A DNA stretch of 64,000 bases from Clostridioides difficile_A (lineage in GTDB: Bacteria > Bacillota > Clostridia > Peptostreptococcales > Peptostreptococcaceae). Every line of letters begins with the position of its first letter. Within the stretch, counting starts at the first letter, position 1. Below, piece by piece: positions 1 through 9,318 of this stretch. A program made the translations under genes and the position numbers. The notes beneath the pieces are model-generated. The model was not told where the DNA came from and searched no databases. It saw nothing but the letters and a program-made list of their open reading frames with translations. The DNA lies in contig OX246690.1 in the NCBI GenBank assembly GCA_945909635.1, positions 2,046,001 to 2,110,000 of the forward strand, written 5' to 3'.

Positions 1-193
1 AAAAATTATAACATATAAAACTTTCATAGATAAATAACAATATTAGTAAAAATATTAAAACACTATATAAAATTCACAAATATTAAGAATAATGAAACAC
101 TTGAAATTACTTATATCAAGAAAAATTTATATAATATAAATTGGTCAAATATGTTATAATATTAAATTGTGACAAGTTCATGGAGGTGTTTAT

Positions 194-1054
194 ATGAAAA
201 AACAAAAGTCGCCAATTTTACTTGAGATGTTTGGTCTATTTTTTGGTTGTATATCAATGAGTATTGGTATAAATATGTTTTTAAAACCACATACAATTGC
301 TCCAGGGGGGCTTAGTGGTCTATCATTAGTATTAAACAAGGTTACAGGACTTCCAGTATCAGCCATCATGTTAATTATAGGTATACCATTAGTAATACTT
401 GCTTTTAGAATTATGGGAACAAAAAATTCATTAAAAACGTTATTTGGTACAATCGTGTTTTCTGCTATAGTCCAATTAACAGACCCATTATCAAAATTAA
501 GATTTACTGATGACTTACTATTATCTGCTATTGCAGGTGGAATATTAGTTGGTATTGGTTTAGGAATAATGTTTAAGTCAGATGCTTCTACTGGGGGAAC
601 AGATTTAATTGCACTCATACTTAGTAAAAAATTCCCAGGAATAAAAGCTACAAAATTCATGTCGTGTTTAGATGGAATGGTTGTTATATCTTCTGGTATA
701 GTAAATCGTAGTTTAGAAACTGCTCTTTACTCTGGTATAGCACTTTGTATATTAATAAAAATAGCAGACATGATAATAGAAGGATTTGACCATTCAAAAG
801 CATTTTTTATTATTTCTGATGAGCCAGAAAATTTAAGAAAAGCTATAACTGAAGAACTTGATAGAGGTCTTACTATTCTAGATGGTAAGGGTGGATATAC
901 TAGAGAAAATAAAGAGGTCTTATTAGTTGTAGTTTCTAAAAAACAAGAGCTTTATCTAAAGAGATTGGTTAAAAGAACTGACCCTACTGCATTTGTTATA
1001 GTTACAGATGTACATGAAGTTCTTGGAGAAGGATTTAAAAAATTAGAAAATTAA
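194..1054 (+). CDS. YitT-family membrane protein (DUF161 + DUF2179)
   Basis: A 286-residue integral membrane protein. The N-terminal ~190 residues hold about five hydrophobic segments, including the glycine-rich stretch KPHTIAPGGLSGLS (about residues 31-44) and DASTGGTDLIALIL (about 130-143), both typical of YitT proteins. The C-terminal ~80 residues form a soluble DUF2179 domain (FFIISDEPENLRKAI, GKGGYTRENKEVLLVV). Length and domain order fit the family. The start follows a good Shine-Dalgarno site (TGGAGGTG at about 181-188). It appears monocistronic and ends in a strong hairpin. The molecular function of YitT proteins is not established; transport is only an inference. Confidence 0.85.
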   Translation: MKKQKSPILLEMFGLFFGCISMSIGINMFLKPHTIAPGGLSGLSLVLNKVTGLPVSAIMLIIGIPLVILAFRIMGTKNSLKTLFGTIVFSAIVQLTDPLSKLRFTDDLLLSAIAGGILVGIGLGIMFKSDASTGGTDLIALILSKKFPGIKATKFMSCLDGMVVISSGIVNRSLETALYSGIALCILIKIADMIIEGFDHSKAFFIISDEPENLRKAITEELDRGLTILDGKGGYTRENKEVLLVVVSKKQELYLKRLVKRTDPTAFVIVTDVHEVLGEGFKKLEN

Positions 1055-1103
1055 TTATAAAGTTAATACTTTAATTAATTTTGCTTAATAAGAAGTTTAT
1101 ATA

Positions 1104-1138
1104 AAAGGGCATGAGTCTAAAAGTCTCATGCCCTTTTT
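1104..1138 (+). terminator. intrinsic terminator of the YitT gene
   Basis: AAGGGCATGAG and CTCATGCCCTT arms close around a short loop and are followed by five T residues. The hairpin lies between the YitT gene and the convergent acetyltransferase gene, so it may serve both. Confidence 0.85.
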
Positions 1139-1175
1139 GTTTAAACTTTATTAGTATATTAAATACTTATATCTA

Positions 1176-1730
1176 TTATTTTCTCAATTCATATTGATAA
1201 CAAGGAACATTTTTTACAATACTACCAGCATGAATTTTCTTAATATGTTTTCCCATACATTTAAATCCTAGCAAATCTAATGATTTTGTAGAATTCTGAT
1301 TTTCTTCATATGTTATAGCAATGATTTTATTTAAGTTTAATTCTCTAAACCCATACTGTATTACTCTTTTAGTTATCTCAGTAGCAAAATCATGCCCCCA
1401 ATAGTTTGGGTTGATACATATACCTATTTCTGCTTCCAATGCTTTGGGATTTATATTATTAAACCCCATATTTCCAATAACTTTATTGTCTTTTTTATAT
1501 ACTATAGCAAAATGACCAATCTTTCCTTTTTTATAAGGATTTAGAAAAAAAGATTTTATAAACTTTCTTGTGTCTTCTAAAGATTTGTGTTCACTAAATG
1601 GTAAATGCTTTACTACTACTTTATTTTTATAACAATCAAAAAAATCTTCAACATCCTCTAAGGATGCAGGTCTTAGTATACAGTTTCTAGTTTCTAAGGT
1701 TTTCATTTGAGGATATCCAGAATCAGACAT
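1176..1730 (-). CDS. GNAT-family N-acetyltransferase (RimJ/RimL-like)
   Basis: A 184-residue protein with the Acetyltransf_3 pattern: an N-terminal ETRNCILRPASLEDVEDFF segment, a central strand VIGNMGFNNI, the acetyl-CoA-binding region EIGICINPNYWGHDFATE, and a C-terminal NQNSTKSLDLLGF helix. The family transfers acetyl groups from acetyl-CoA to amines, including protein N-termini and small molecules; the substrate here cannot be told. I place the start at the Met preceded by AAAGGGGGATTAGAA; the frame stays open 14 codons further upstream (1772) but without a ribosome-binding site. Apparently a single-gene unit. Confidence 0.8.
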   Translation of the reverse strand: MSDSGYPQMKTLETRNCILRPASLEDVEDFFDCYKNKVVVKHLPFSEHKSLEDTRKFIKSFFLNPYKKGKIGHFAIVYKKDNKVIGNMGFNNINPKALEAEIGICINPNYWGHDFATEITKRVIQYGFRELNLNKIIAITYEENQNSTKSLDLLGFKCMGKHIKKIHAGSIVKNVPCYQYELRK

Positions 1731-1919
1731 TTCTAATCCCCCTTTATACATTAATCTAAATATACTGTTCATATTTAAAATACGATATTAATTATATAAA
1801 TGTTCTCAAATTAACCTTATTTCTATTTTTAATAAAAACTAGCTTATTATATGAATCTTTCAAACGTACAAACTTGTATCCACTTTGTATATCAACACAC
1901 TTGTTATATACATTCTAAA

Positions 1920-2807
1920 TTACATATTATTTGAAATCATACTTAAAAATTCTTTCGTTGCTAAAGACAAGGAGATATCCTTTAAATGACAGTACCCTAT
2001 ACTTCTCTTAGGTATTGGCTCTTTTATATCCAATTTAAATAATTTTTCGCTTTCCAAATAATCTATACTGAATTCTTCTATAACACAAGATACGCCAAGA
2101 TTTATGTACGCAAATTCTAAAAGTAATTCATGAGAACCCAATTCTATATCTGGGTTTAGTTTTATACCTTTTGATAAAAAATATTCATTTACATACAACC
2201 TTGAATTTGCTTTATTTTCCAACATTATCAAAGGCAATGTATTTAATTCTTCTAAGGATATTTTTTTACCTTTATATTCTATGTAATCATCTGCACATAC
2301 AAATATATCATGTATTTCAATACACTCAACAATATTTAGTGAATCATCTTCTATTGGCATATTTATAATTGCTATATCTATATTTCCATCTTTAAGTAGG
2401 GATATAAGTTCTCTACTCGTTCTATTTATTGTAGATACATGTATATGTGGATACTTCTTATGAAAGATTTCTAAATACTTTAATAAGAAAAAACGTGCAG
2501 CAGTATCTCCTACTCCTATTTTTAAAGAACCATATTCTAATTTTTTAAATTTATTTATTCTATCTTCTCCAGATGCTATTAGCTTTAATGCAGTAGTTAC
2601 ATGTTCACTTAAAATCTTTCCCTCTGGTGTTAATTTTACACCTTTATTATTTCTATAAAACAGTATAGTGTTCAATTGTTCTTCTAATTGTTTTATTGAC
2701 TGGCTTACAGCTGGCTGTGACATAAATAATTCTTTGGCAGCAAGAGAAAAACTCTTATTACTTGCAACTGCATTAAAAATCCTATATAGTTCAAGTTTTA
2801 TATTCAT
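1920..2807 (-). CDS. LysR-family transcriptional regulator
   Basis: A 295-residue LTTR. The N-terminal winged helix-turn-helix is clear (LYRIFNAVASNKSFSLAAKEL, SQPAVSQSIKQLEEQL, residues 7-45), followed by a linker helix and a periplasmic-binding-protein-like effector domain. The start has an AAGGAG site about 10 bases upstream. It is divergent from the CofE-like gene, with a 118 bp intergenic region, the classic LysR arrangement in which the regulator controls its divergent neighbour and itself. The inducer is unknown. Confidence 0.88.
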   Translation of the reverse strand: MNIKLELYRIFNAVASNKSFSLAAKELFMSQPAVSQSIKQLEEQLNTILFYRNNKGVKLTPEGKILSEHVTTALKLIASGEDRINKFKKLEYGSLKIGVGDTAARFFLLKYLEIFHKKYPHIHVSTINRTSRELISLLKDGNIDIAIINMPIEDDSLNIVECIEIHDIFVCADDYIEYKGKKISLEELNTLPLIMLENKANSRLYVNEYFLSKGIKLNPDIELGSHELLLEFAYINLGVSCVIEEFSIDYLESEKLFKLDIKEPIPKRSIGYCHLKDISLSLATKEFLSMISNNM

Positions 2808-2830
2808 ATATAATTACTCCTTATGTCAAA

Positions 2831-2891
2831 TATTAGTATTATTTATTTTACTTATAATCATATTTGAATTATAATATACATGGTACTAATA
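2831..2891. promoter_or_regulatory. divergent LysR/CofE-like control region with inverted 8-mers
   Basis: TATTAGTA (2831-2838) and TACTAATA (2884-2891) are inverted copies inside the short divergent spacer, and a plausible plus-strand promoter (TTTACT, 17 bp, TATAAT at 2870-2875) sits between them. LysR proteins bind interrupted AT-rich dyads of this sort. The sequence match is seen; binding is inferred. Confidence 0.4.
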
Positions 2892-2925
2892 TGACAATAT
2901 TAATTCTTTAGGAGGATTTTGAATA

Positions 2926-4125
2926 ATGAATAGATTAGTTGGGACTGTTTCAAGAGGGGTTAGAGCGCCTATCATAAGACAAGGAGATGACTTAGTCAAA
3001 ATAGTTGTTGATTCTGTTTTAAATGCGTCAAAAAGTGAAAACTTTGAAGTTAGAGACAAAGATGTAATTGCAGTTACAGAAGCTGTTGTAGCTAGAGCAC
3101 AAGGAAATTATGCTCATGTTGATAATATTGCGGCAGATGTAAAAGATAAATTTGGAGATGATACTGTTGGTGTTATATTCCCAATTTTAAGTAGAAACCG
3201 TTTTGCAATATGTTTAAAAGGAATTGCAAAAGGATGTAGAAAAGTTGTATTAATGTTAAGCTACCCTTCTGATGAAGTTGGAAACCATTTAATAAGTATT
3301 GATGAACTTGATGATAAAGGAATAAATCCTTGGTCAGATGTTTTAACAGAGGAAAAATATAGAGAGTTATTTGGATATAACAAACATACATTTACTGGCG
3401 TAGATTATGTTGATTATTATAAGAATTTAATTAAAGATTGTGGTGCAGAAGTAGAAATTATATTTGCCAATAATCCAAAAACTATTCTTGACTACACAAC
3501 AAGTATTTTAACTTGTGATATACATACAAGACAAAGAACAAAGAGAATTTTAAAGCAAAATGGTGCTAAGAAAGTGTATTCTCTTGATGATATAATGACA
3601 TCAAGTGTAGATGGTAGTGGGTATAATGACCAATACGGACTTTTAGGTTCAAACAAAGCTACAGAAGAAACAGTAAAATTATTCCCTATAAATTGTGATG
3701 AGGTTGTAAACAAAATTCAAGGTGACATAAAAGAAATCACAGGTAAAAATGTAGAAGTAATGGTTTATGGAGATGGAGCTTTTAAAGACCCTGTAGGGAA
3801 AATATGGGAGTTAGCTGACCCAGTAGTATCTCCTGCTTATACAAAAGGTTTAGAAGGAACTCCAAATGAAGTGAAATTAAAATATTTAGCAGATAATGAT
3901 TTTGCTGACTTATCTGGTGATGAATTAAAAGAAGCTATTTCTAAATACATAGTTGAAAAAGATAATAAATCTGATGATTTAACAGGAAATATGGTTTCTC
4001 AAGGTACTACTCCAAGAAGATTAACAGACCTTATAGGTTCTTTAGCAGATTTAACATCTGGAAGTGGAGATAAAGGTACTCCTATTATTTACATACAAGG
4101 ATACTTTGACAATTATACAAAATAA
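2926..4125 (+). CDS. coenzyme F420-0:L-glutamate ligase-like protein (CofE family)
   Basis: A 399-residue F420_ligase-family protein. The N-terminus (RLVGTVSRGVRAPIIRQGDD, VRDKDVIAVTEAVVARAQGN) and the metal/nucleotide region (MVYGDGAFKDPVGKIWELAD, about residues 279-298) match the CofE fold, which in archaea and actinobacteria adds glutamate to F420-0 using GTP. Clostridia of this type are not known to make F420, so the true substrate is probably something else. It is longer than single-domain CofE (~250 residues). The start follows TTAGGAGGATTTTGAATA. It is monocistronic, controlled in all likelihood by the divergent LysR gene, and ends in a very strong hairpin. Confidence 0.75.
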   Translation: MNRLVGTVSRGVRAPIIRQGDDLVKIVVDSVLNASKSENFEVRDKDVIAVTEAVVARAQGNYAHVDNIAADVKDKFGDDTVGVIFPILSRNRFAICLKGIAKGCRKVVLMLSYPSDEVGNHLISIDELDDKGINPWSDVLTEEKYRELFGYNKHTFTGVDYVDYYKNLIKDCGAEVEIIFANNPKTILDYTTSILTCDIHTRQRTKRILKQNGAKKVYSLDDIMTSSVDGSGYNDQYGLLGSNKATEETVKLFPINCDEVVNKIQGDIKEITGKNVEVMVYGDGAFKDPVGKIWELADPVVSPAYTKGLEGTPNEVKLKYLADNDFADLSGDELKEAISKYIVEKDNKSDDLTGNMVSQGTTPRRLTDLIGSLADLTSGSGDKGTPIIYIQGYFDNYTK

Positions 4126-4174
4126 TTTTTTTAAAGAGGATTTTATTTCTCTATATTAAATTTAAAATTTATTA

Positions 4175-4220
4175 AAACCTCTTAATTGATACATTTTACT
4201 ATGTATCAATTAAGAGGTTT
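4175..4220. terminator. bidirectional hairpin after the CofE-like gene
   Basis: AAACCTCTTAATTGATACAT pairs with its complement ending at 4220, a near-perfect 19-20 bp stem with a short loop and T-rich flanks. It separates the convergent CofE-like gene and ABC permease gene. Confidence 0.85.
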
Positions 4221-4297
4221 ATTTAATGACTCTAGAAATGACTAACTCTAAGGCATTTTTAGATTATATAAACATTCTTATTTAGATTTATACAATT

Positions 4298-6853
4298 CTA
4301 GCTCTTGCTTATTTCTGATATAATATCATTTTTTAAAATTTGCTTTACTGGAATAATAACTGCAACGATGCTGATAATAATATTTAAAACAATCATGCCT
4401 ATATAGAGAGGTGCATTTACTTCAAAGATTGGATTTATATATAAATATATGCGTTTTACCATAAAATAAATCATAAATTGTCCAATAATACTTCCAATTA
4501 TCATTATAATACTTGCATATAATCCATATAAGAAACCTTCTCTCATCATCATAAGTAAAAACCTATTATCCGTAATACCCATAGCTCTTAAAATCCCAAA
4601 TTCATGTCTTCTTGAAAAAACTAAGTAACTTACTGTATTGATAATATGAAACAGACTTATTGCTAGAAGTACAAATACAATACCATATATAAATAAAAGT
4701 TTTTGATTTAAATAGGTATTATTTTTTTCAATAGCTATGGTATAGTCTGTTACTATACATCTCTTTATATTATTTACAACACTTTTTATATTTTCAGACA
4801 ACTCTACGCTATTACTTTCTTTTGTCTTTTTTATACTTACTGAATTGTAATTTTCAATATTAAAGTTATTCTTCATTTGTTCATTTGTCATAACTATATC
4901 CATACCATAGTCGCCAATAAAATATATGTTATTAGCCATTACACGTTTTACAGTAGCAGCAACTACAAATTCTTTTGTTACATAATCATCCTTATTTTCT
5001 TCTTTAAATTTAACAATTTCACCTGTTGGTTTCATTGTTTTTGGTACTTTAACCTTTATTGTATTTCCTGGTTTTATATCCACTGCATCATACATACCAG
5101 TCCCATCCATAGGTAATCTAACTATAACTTTATTATTTTTGACCATATCATCATGATTAACTTTTCCATCTATGACATAAGAATTTAGCCCTTCTAACAT
5201 TCCATTGTTATATCCATATATATTGGTTTTTAAAAGGTATCCACCTTCACTTTGTTTTGTACAAATACCATTAAAAAAATTCTTTATTCTATAATCTTTC
5301 TCAAGAGGTTTAAAGAAGTCTTTCCAAAATAATTGTTTTTCTTTAATTTTTATAGCTCCAAACAAATACTTTACTGGATAAACTCGTGATAATCCCTCAA
5401 CCTCATTGAGTCTTGAAATTTTACCTTTAGGTATACCTATATCAAAATCGGTTGTTTGCATAGTTACTTGGTAGTCAGAATTTAAACCATCATCAGCTTT
5501 CATTGTAAGTTCATTATTATTTTTAGTAAGCTGTATAGAGTAACTGGAACATAGGAAAATAATCCCACCAAGTGACAATGAAAATAAAATACCCACAAAC
5601 ATTCCCTTTTTTTGAGTCATGTATTTATGAGATAGTACCTTTGTCATATTAGAATGTCTTACACTTTCTAAAGTCCTTTTTTGCTTATTAGTGACCTTAA
5701 AATTTTTCATGGATTCTATACTAGAATATTTATTTAATTGATGCACAACACGCACAGTAATTAAAATTAACAGTAATAAAATAAATAAGAATCCCAAATA
5801 AATAGATTTTTCGCTTATAAAAAATGCTCCTGGAGTAATATCACTGCTCAAAAATATATGTGGAAATCGTTCATATATTGTAGATGCTACTCCAATACCC
5901 AATATACAACCTATAGGAAATCCAATAATAAAAAGTAAAAATAACTCTAAAAATAGTAAGAATAAGAGTTGTTTATTATTGGCACCTAATACTTCTAAAA
6001 CTCCATATTGTGATATTCTCTGAAGTATTGAAACGTGGAAAATACTATATACTGCTGCTGCGCCAAATACTCCAACAAGTAAGATAATTGCATTTGTATT
6101 TAGCTCTAGATTTTTTAAGAACTCAAATATATTATATTTTTCTATGCCTTTTGGAGGCTTTACTCCAAATTCAATTGATAAGTGCCAATTTACACGAGCG
6201 TTTTCTTTTGATATATTGAATTTTTTTATAAATTTAGAGTTTTGCTTATTTATATTTTTATTTTCATCATACTTTACATAAACTAAATAAGAATTATTTT
6301 CTTTAGGTTGTGAATAATCATTTACAAATCCTTGCATATCAGTTTTGGGATTTGTAAGATTTGATAAAATACCACATAATTTATAAGTTTTACCATCTAA
6401 TTTAATTGTCGTTCCAATCTCTTTTTTTACATTTAAATTATTTAGTGAATATGTGTCAAAAGCTATCTCTCCATCTTTACTAGGAAGACTTCCTTGCAAT
6501 AATTTTCTACCTGTCATATCTAGGTATGATGAATCTGCATTTAAAAATTCTATAATAAAAGGTTCATCTATATGAGATTTAGCATTTGTAACTCCAAGTT
6601 TATCTATAGTGTATTTTTTTGATTTTTTATTTTCTTTAATTTTTTTTAGTTGTTTCTCGTTTACTTTATAGTAAAAATGATAATTTCCACTATCTTCCCT
6701 TATTTTTTCGATTGCACTTTTATTTGCACTATGAACTAGAGAACCAATTCCTGTCAAGAGTGCTACTGATAATACTATGCTTAAAAATATAGATATAGAT
6801 TGTTTTTTATAATGTTTAATATATTGAATTGCAAACTTTATCAAAGACATCAT
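4298..6853 (-). CDS. FtsX/MacB-type ABC transporter permease (module 1)
   Basis: An 851-residue permease with duplicated FtsX architecture: one TM segment (about residues 20-40), a large extracellular domain, three TM segments (about 255-375), a fifth TM (about 415-440), a second large extracellular domain, and three C-terminal TM segments. The FtsX signatures QRISQYGVLEVLGANNKQL and SRRHEFGILRAMGITDNRF end the repeats. It overlaps the ATPase gene by 4 bp (ATGA), so translation is coupled. Together with the ATPase, sensor kinase and regulator upstream it forms a drug/peptide-responsive ABC-TCS operon; the substrate is unknown. Confidence 0.85.
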   Translation of the reverse strand: MMSLIKFAIQYIKHYKKQSISIFLSIVLSVALLTGIGSLVHSANKSAIEKIREDSGNYHFYYKVNEKQLKKIKENKKSKKYTIDKLGVTNAKSHIDEPFIIEFLNADSSYLDMTGRKLLQGSLPSKDGEIAFDTYSLNNLNVKKEIGTTIKLDGKTYKLCGILSNLTNPKTDMQGFVNDYSQPKENNSYLVYVKYDENKNINKQNSKFIKKFNISKENARVNWHLSIEFGVKPPKGIEKYNIFEFLKNLELNTNAIILLVGVFGAAAVYSIFHVSILQRISQYGVLEVLGANNKQLLFLLFLELFLLFIIGFPIGCILGIGVASTIYERFPHIFLSSDITPGAFFISEKSIYLGFLFILLLLILITVRVVHQLNKYSSIESMKNFKVTNKQKRTLESVRHSNMTKVLSHKYMTQKKGMFVGILFSLSLGGIIFLCSSYSIQLTKNNNELTMKADDGLNSDYQVTMQTTDFDIGIPKGKISRLNEVEGLSRVYPVKYLFGAIKIKEKQLFWKDFFKPLEKDYRIKNFFNGICTKQSEGGYLLKTNIYGYNNGMLEGLNSYVIDGKVNHDDMVKNNKVIVRLPMDGTGMYDAVDIKPGNTIKVKVPKTMKPTGEIVKFKEENKDDYVTKEFVVAATVKRVMANNIYFIGDYGMDIVMTNEQMKNNFNIENYNSVSIKKTKESNSVELSENIKSVVNNIKRCIVTDYTIAIEKNNTYLNQKLLFIYGIVFVLLAISLFHIINTVSYLVFSRRHEFGILRAMGITDNRFLLMMMREGFLYGLYASIIMIIGSIIGQFMIYFMVKRIYLYINPIFEVNAPLYIGMIVLNIIISIVAVIIPVKQILKNDIISEISKS

Positions 6854-7536
6854 AGTACTCCACCACCATTATTTACTACAATTCCATCTTCAATATGTAT
6901 AATTGAATCACATACTTGTGCTATATTTTCATTATGTGTTACCATCAGTATCGTTTGATGAAATTTTGCACTACTTTCTTTTAATAAACATACTACTTCC
7001 ATTGTGGTTTTACTATCAAGATTTCCAGTTGGTTCATCTGCTAATATAAGTGCAGGTTTATTTGCTAAAGCCCTAGCAATTGCTACTCTTTGTTGCTGTC
7101 CACCAGAAAGCTCATTTGGAAACTTTAGACGCTTATCCCAAATCCCCAATGTATTCATCAACATTTCAATATATTCATGGTCTACATTATTTCCTCTATC
7201 TAATGTAACAGGAAGAGTTATATTATCATAAGTGTTCAGTACTGGTATTAAACTGTAGTTTTGAAATATAAACCCTATATTTCTTCTTCTAAATACTGTT
7301 AAATCTTTTTTTCCTATTTTAGATATATTCTTTCCTTTAATTATTACATCACCTGATGTTGGATTATCTAATCCACCTATAATGTTTAATAATGTGCTTT
7401 TACCAGAACCAGAAGTTCCAACTATAGCAGTAAACGTAGCTCGTTCAATTTCTATACTTACTCCATTTAAAGCTTTGACTTTAGTCTCATCTTTTCCATA
7501 GTGTTTTACTAAATTATTCGTCATTAATATACTCAT
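6850..7536 (-). CDS. ABC transporter ATP-binding protein (module 1)
   Basis: A 228-residue ATPase of the MacB/LolD/BceA class: Walker A GTSGSGKST, Q-loop IFQNYSLIPVLNTYDN, signature LSGGQQQRVAIARAL, Walker B LILADEPTGNLDS and H-loop MVTHNENIA. It powers the FtsX-type permease encoded immediately downstream. The start has AAAGGAG 7 bases upstream. A 77 bp spacer separates it from the histidine kinase gene and may carry its own promoter (CTTATAAG near 7570-7577 on the minus strand). Confidence 0.92.
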   Translation of the reverse strand: MSILMTNNLVKHYGKDETKVKALNGVSIEIERATFTAIVGTSGSGKSTLLNIIGGLDNPTSGDVIIKGKNISKIGKKDLTVFRRRNIGFIFQNYSLIPVLNTYDNITLPVTLDRGNNVDHEYIEMLMNTLGIWDKRLKFPNELSGGQQQRVAIARALANKPALILADEPTGNLDSKTTMEVVCLLKESSAKFHQTILMVTHNENIAQVCDSIIHIEDGIVVNNGGGVL

Positions 7537-7613
7537 TTAATTTCTCCTTTCAGTACAGATATATGTTCTTATAAGATATTGTAAATGACGATAATTACAC
7601 TCATCCTACAAAG

Positions 7614-8522
7614 TTAATTTAAACTCTTACAGTTTTGTAAGAAGATACTAAAACAACTTCCATTTCCTAACTTAGATTCTACTATAATATTCCCATTTTC
7701 TTTTTCTAAAATTAACCTTGCAAGATATAGACCAATCCCTGTTCCATTTTGATTTTCTACATTCTTGCTTCTATAAAACCTTTTAAAAATATCATTTAAC
7801 TCTTTACTATCAATGCCTATTCCTTCATCTTTAATAGTGATTTTAGTATACAATTCCATTTTTATTATAGAGACAGTAATTACACTATTTGATGGTGAGT
7901 ATTTTATTGCATTTTCTAATACATTTACAATTGCTTCTATAGTCCATTTTTTATTATGGACTAGCTTTACATCTGAAAATGGTTCTAGACTTATCCTTAT
8001 ATTTTTAGCCTCTGCTTTATTAAAAACAGTACTAATACTTTGCAGAATAGTATCTTTTATTAACAGTTCCTCTACCTCAAAATTAATGACTCCATCTTCT
8101 AATTTAGTCATCTTAAATAGAGATTGTAATAACCAATCAATCTTAAAGGTTTCATTTTTCATCTTTTGTAAAAACTCCTTTTTCTGTGATGTAGAAATAT
8201 TCATATTCTCCAGAAGTTCGCAATAAATAGTTATATTTGAAAGTGGAGTTTTTAATTGATGTGACATATTTGAGATTAAACTTTTAATTGCTTCTTTTTC
8301 TAATTTTGACTGTTCTACTTCTATTTCTATCATATCTTTAACTTTTTTTACTTGGTGAGAAATTTTTGATAATCTTGTATCTTTAGTATCTGAATAAGTA
8401 ATTTCTTTACCTTCCAATATTTGATTTAACATTAAGCTCAATTCATCATATCTATTTTGATTTTTTTTAGTGATTATGATACATATAGCTACTATACATA
8501 TCATAAAAGCTAATACCATCAT
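7614..8522 (-). CDS. sensor histidine kinase (module 1)
   Basis: A 302-residue kinase with one N-terminal TM segment (residues 2-18) and almost no extracellular part, then a DHp domain with the H-box SNMSHQLKTPLSN (His88) and an HATPase domain (N-box ENAIKYS, G1 DEGIGID, G2 GTGIGLYLA). Such small-input kinases usually sense through a partner ABC permease, as in BceS/CprK-type systems. Only 1 bp separates it from the response regulator. It is paralogous to the kinase at 12.2-13.2 kb, but the latter has two TM segments. Confidence 0.88.
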   Translation of the reverse strand: MMVLAFMICIVAICIIITKKNQNRYDELSLMLNQILEGKEITYSDTKDTRLSKISHQVKKVKDMIEIEVEQSKLEKEAIKSLISNMSHQLKTPLSNITIYCELLENMNISTSQKKEFLQKMKNETFKIDWLLQSLFKMTKLEDGVINFEVEELLIKDTILQSISTVFNKAEAKNIRISLEPFSDVKLVHNKKWTIEAIVNVLENAIKYSPSNSVITVSIIKMELYTKITIKDEGIGIDSKELNDIFKRFYRSKNVENQNGTGIGLYLARLILEKENGNIIVESKLGNGSCFSIFLQNCKSLN

Positions 8523-8523
8523 C

Positions 8524-9195
8524 TTATTCTACCTCGTTCCATAGATACCCCATTCCATAAGCTGTTTTTATATATTTTGGATTAGATGGATTATCTTCTA
8601 CTTTTATTCTAAGTCTTCTTATATTTACAGATACAATATTCTCATCAACATAATTTTCTTCACTATCCCAAATATGATGCAAAATTTGTTCCTTTAATAA
8701 TATCTGACCTTTATTTTCAATTAGGTAACTTAGAAGCTTATATTCTACAGAGCTAAGTTCTAAACATTCTTCATTTTTATATACTCTAAGTAAGTTTTGG
8801 TCCAATTTTATTCCATTAGAATATATTACTTTATTATTTAATTTTTTTCTTATTGCTACTTTAACCCTTGCCTTTAATACAGATAAAGAGAATGGTTTTG
8901 TAATGTAATCATCAAGTCCTATTTCTAATCCTTTTACCTCATCAATTTCTGAATCTCTTGCAGTAAGCATTATAATTGGTGTATCTGACTTTTCTCTTAT
9001 TAACTTACACACATCAAATCCATTTCCATCTGGGAGATTACAGTCCAAAATTATAAGGTCTATATTTTTATTATTAAATACATGCAATCCTTCTTGTACT
9101 GTGTAAGCCTTAAATACATTAAATCCATCACTTTCAAACGCATAAAAAAGGCCTTCGTTTAAGTTTATATCATCCTCAATAATTAATAAGTTCAA
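8524..9195 (-). CDS. OmpR-family response regulator (module 1)
   Basis: A 223-residue regulator. The receiver domain has the acidic pair ED at residues 7-8, the phospho-acceptor Asp51 in LIILDCNLPDG and Lys in ITKPFS. The C-terminal winged helix has SSVEYKLLSYLIENKGQI and YVDENIVSVNIRRLRIKVE. The start codon is TTG, chosen because AAAGGAGTG lies 8 bases upstream. It is the first gene of the operon with the kinase, ATPase and permease, and most likely activates the transporter genes. Confidence 0.88.
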   Translation of the reverse strand: MNLLIIEDDINLNEGLFYAFESDGFNVFKAYTVQEGLHVFNNKNIDLIILDCNLPDGNGFDVCKLIREKSDTPIIMLTARDSEIDEVKGLEIGLDDYITKPFSLSVLKARVKVAIRKKLNNKVIYSNGIKLDQNLLRVYKNEECLELSSVEYKLLSYLIENKGQILLKEQILHHIWDSEENYVDENIVSVNIRRLRIKVEDNPSNPKYIKTAYGMGYLWNEVE

Positions 9196-9262
9196 TTTTA
9201 CACTCCTTTAAATTTTAATTATTTTTGTCTTGTTATAGTTTTAATATACATTTATTTCACTA

Positions 9263-9308
9263 AAAAGACTGTAATTAAATTTGTTTTTCAAATCTAGTTA
9301 CAGTCTTA
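9263..9308. terminator. bidirectional hairpin between module 1 and the TetR gene
   Basis: AAAGACTGTAATTAAATTTG pairs with CAAATCTAGTTACAGTCTT around a TTTTT loop, with one or two mismatches. It lies downstream of the TetR gene on the minus strand. Confidence 0.75.
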
Positions 9309-9318
9309 TATCTTGTAC

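Noticed and set aside
190..660. 156-codon minus-strand ORF
   Set aside because: Antisense shadow of the YitT-family gene, with no ribosome-binding site.
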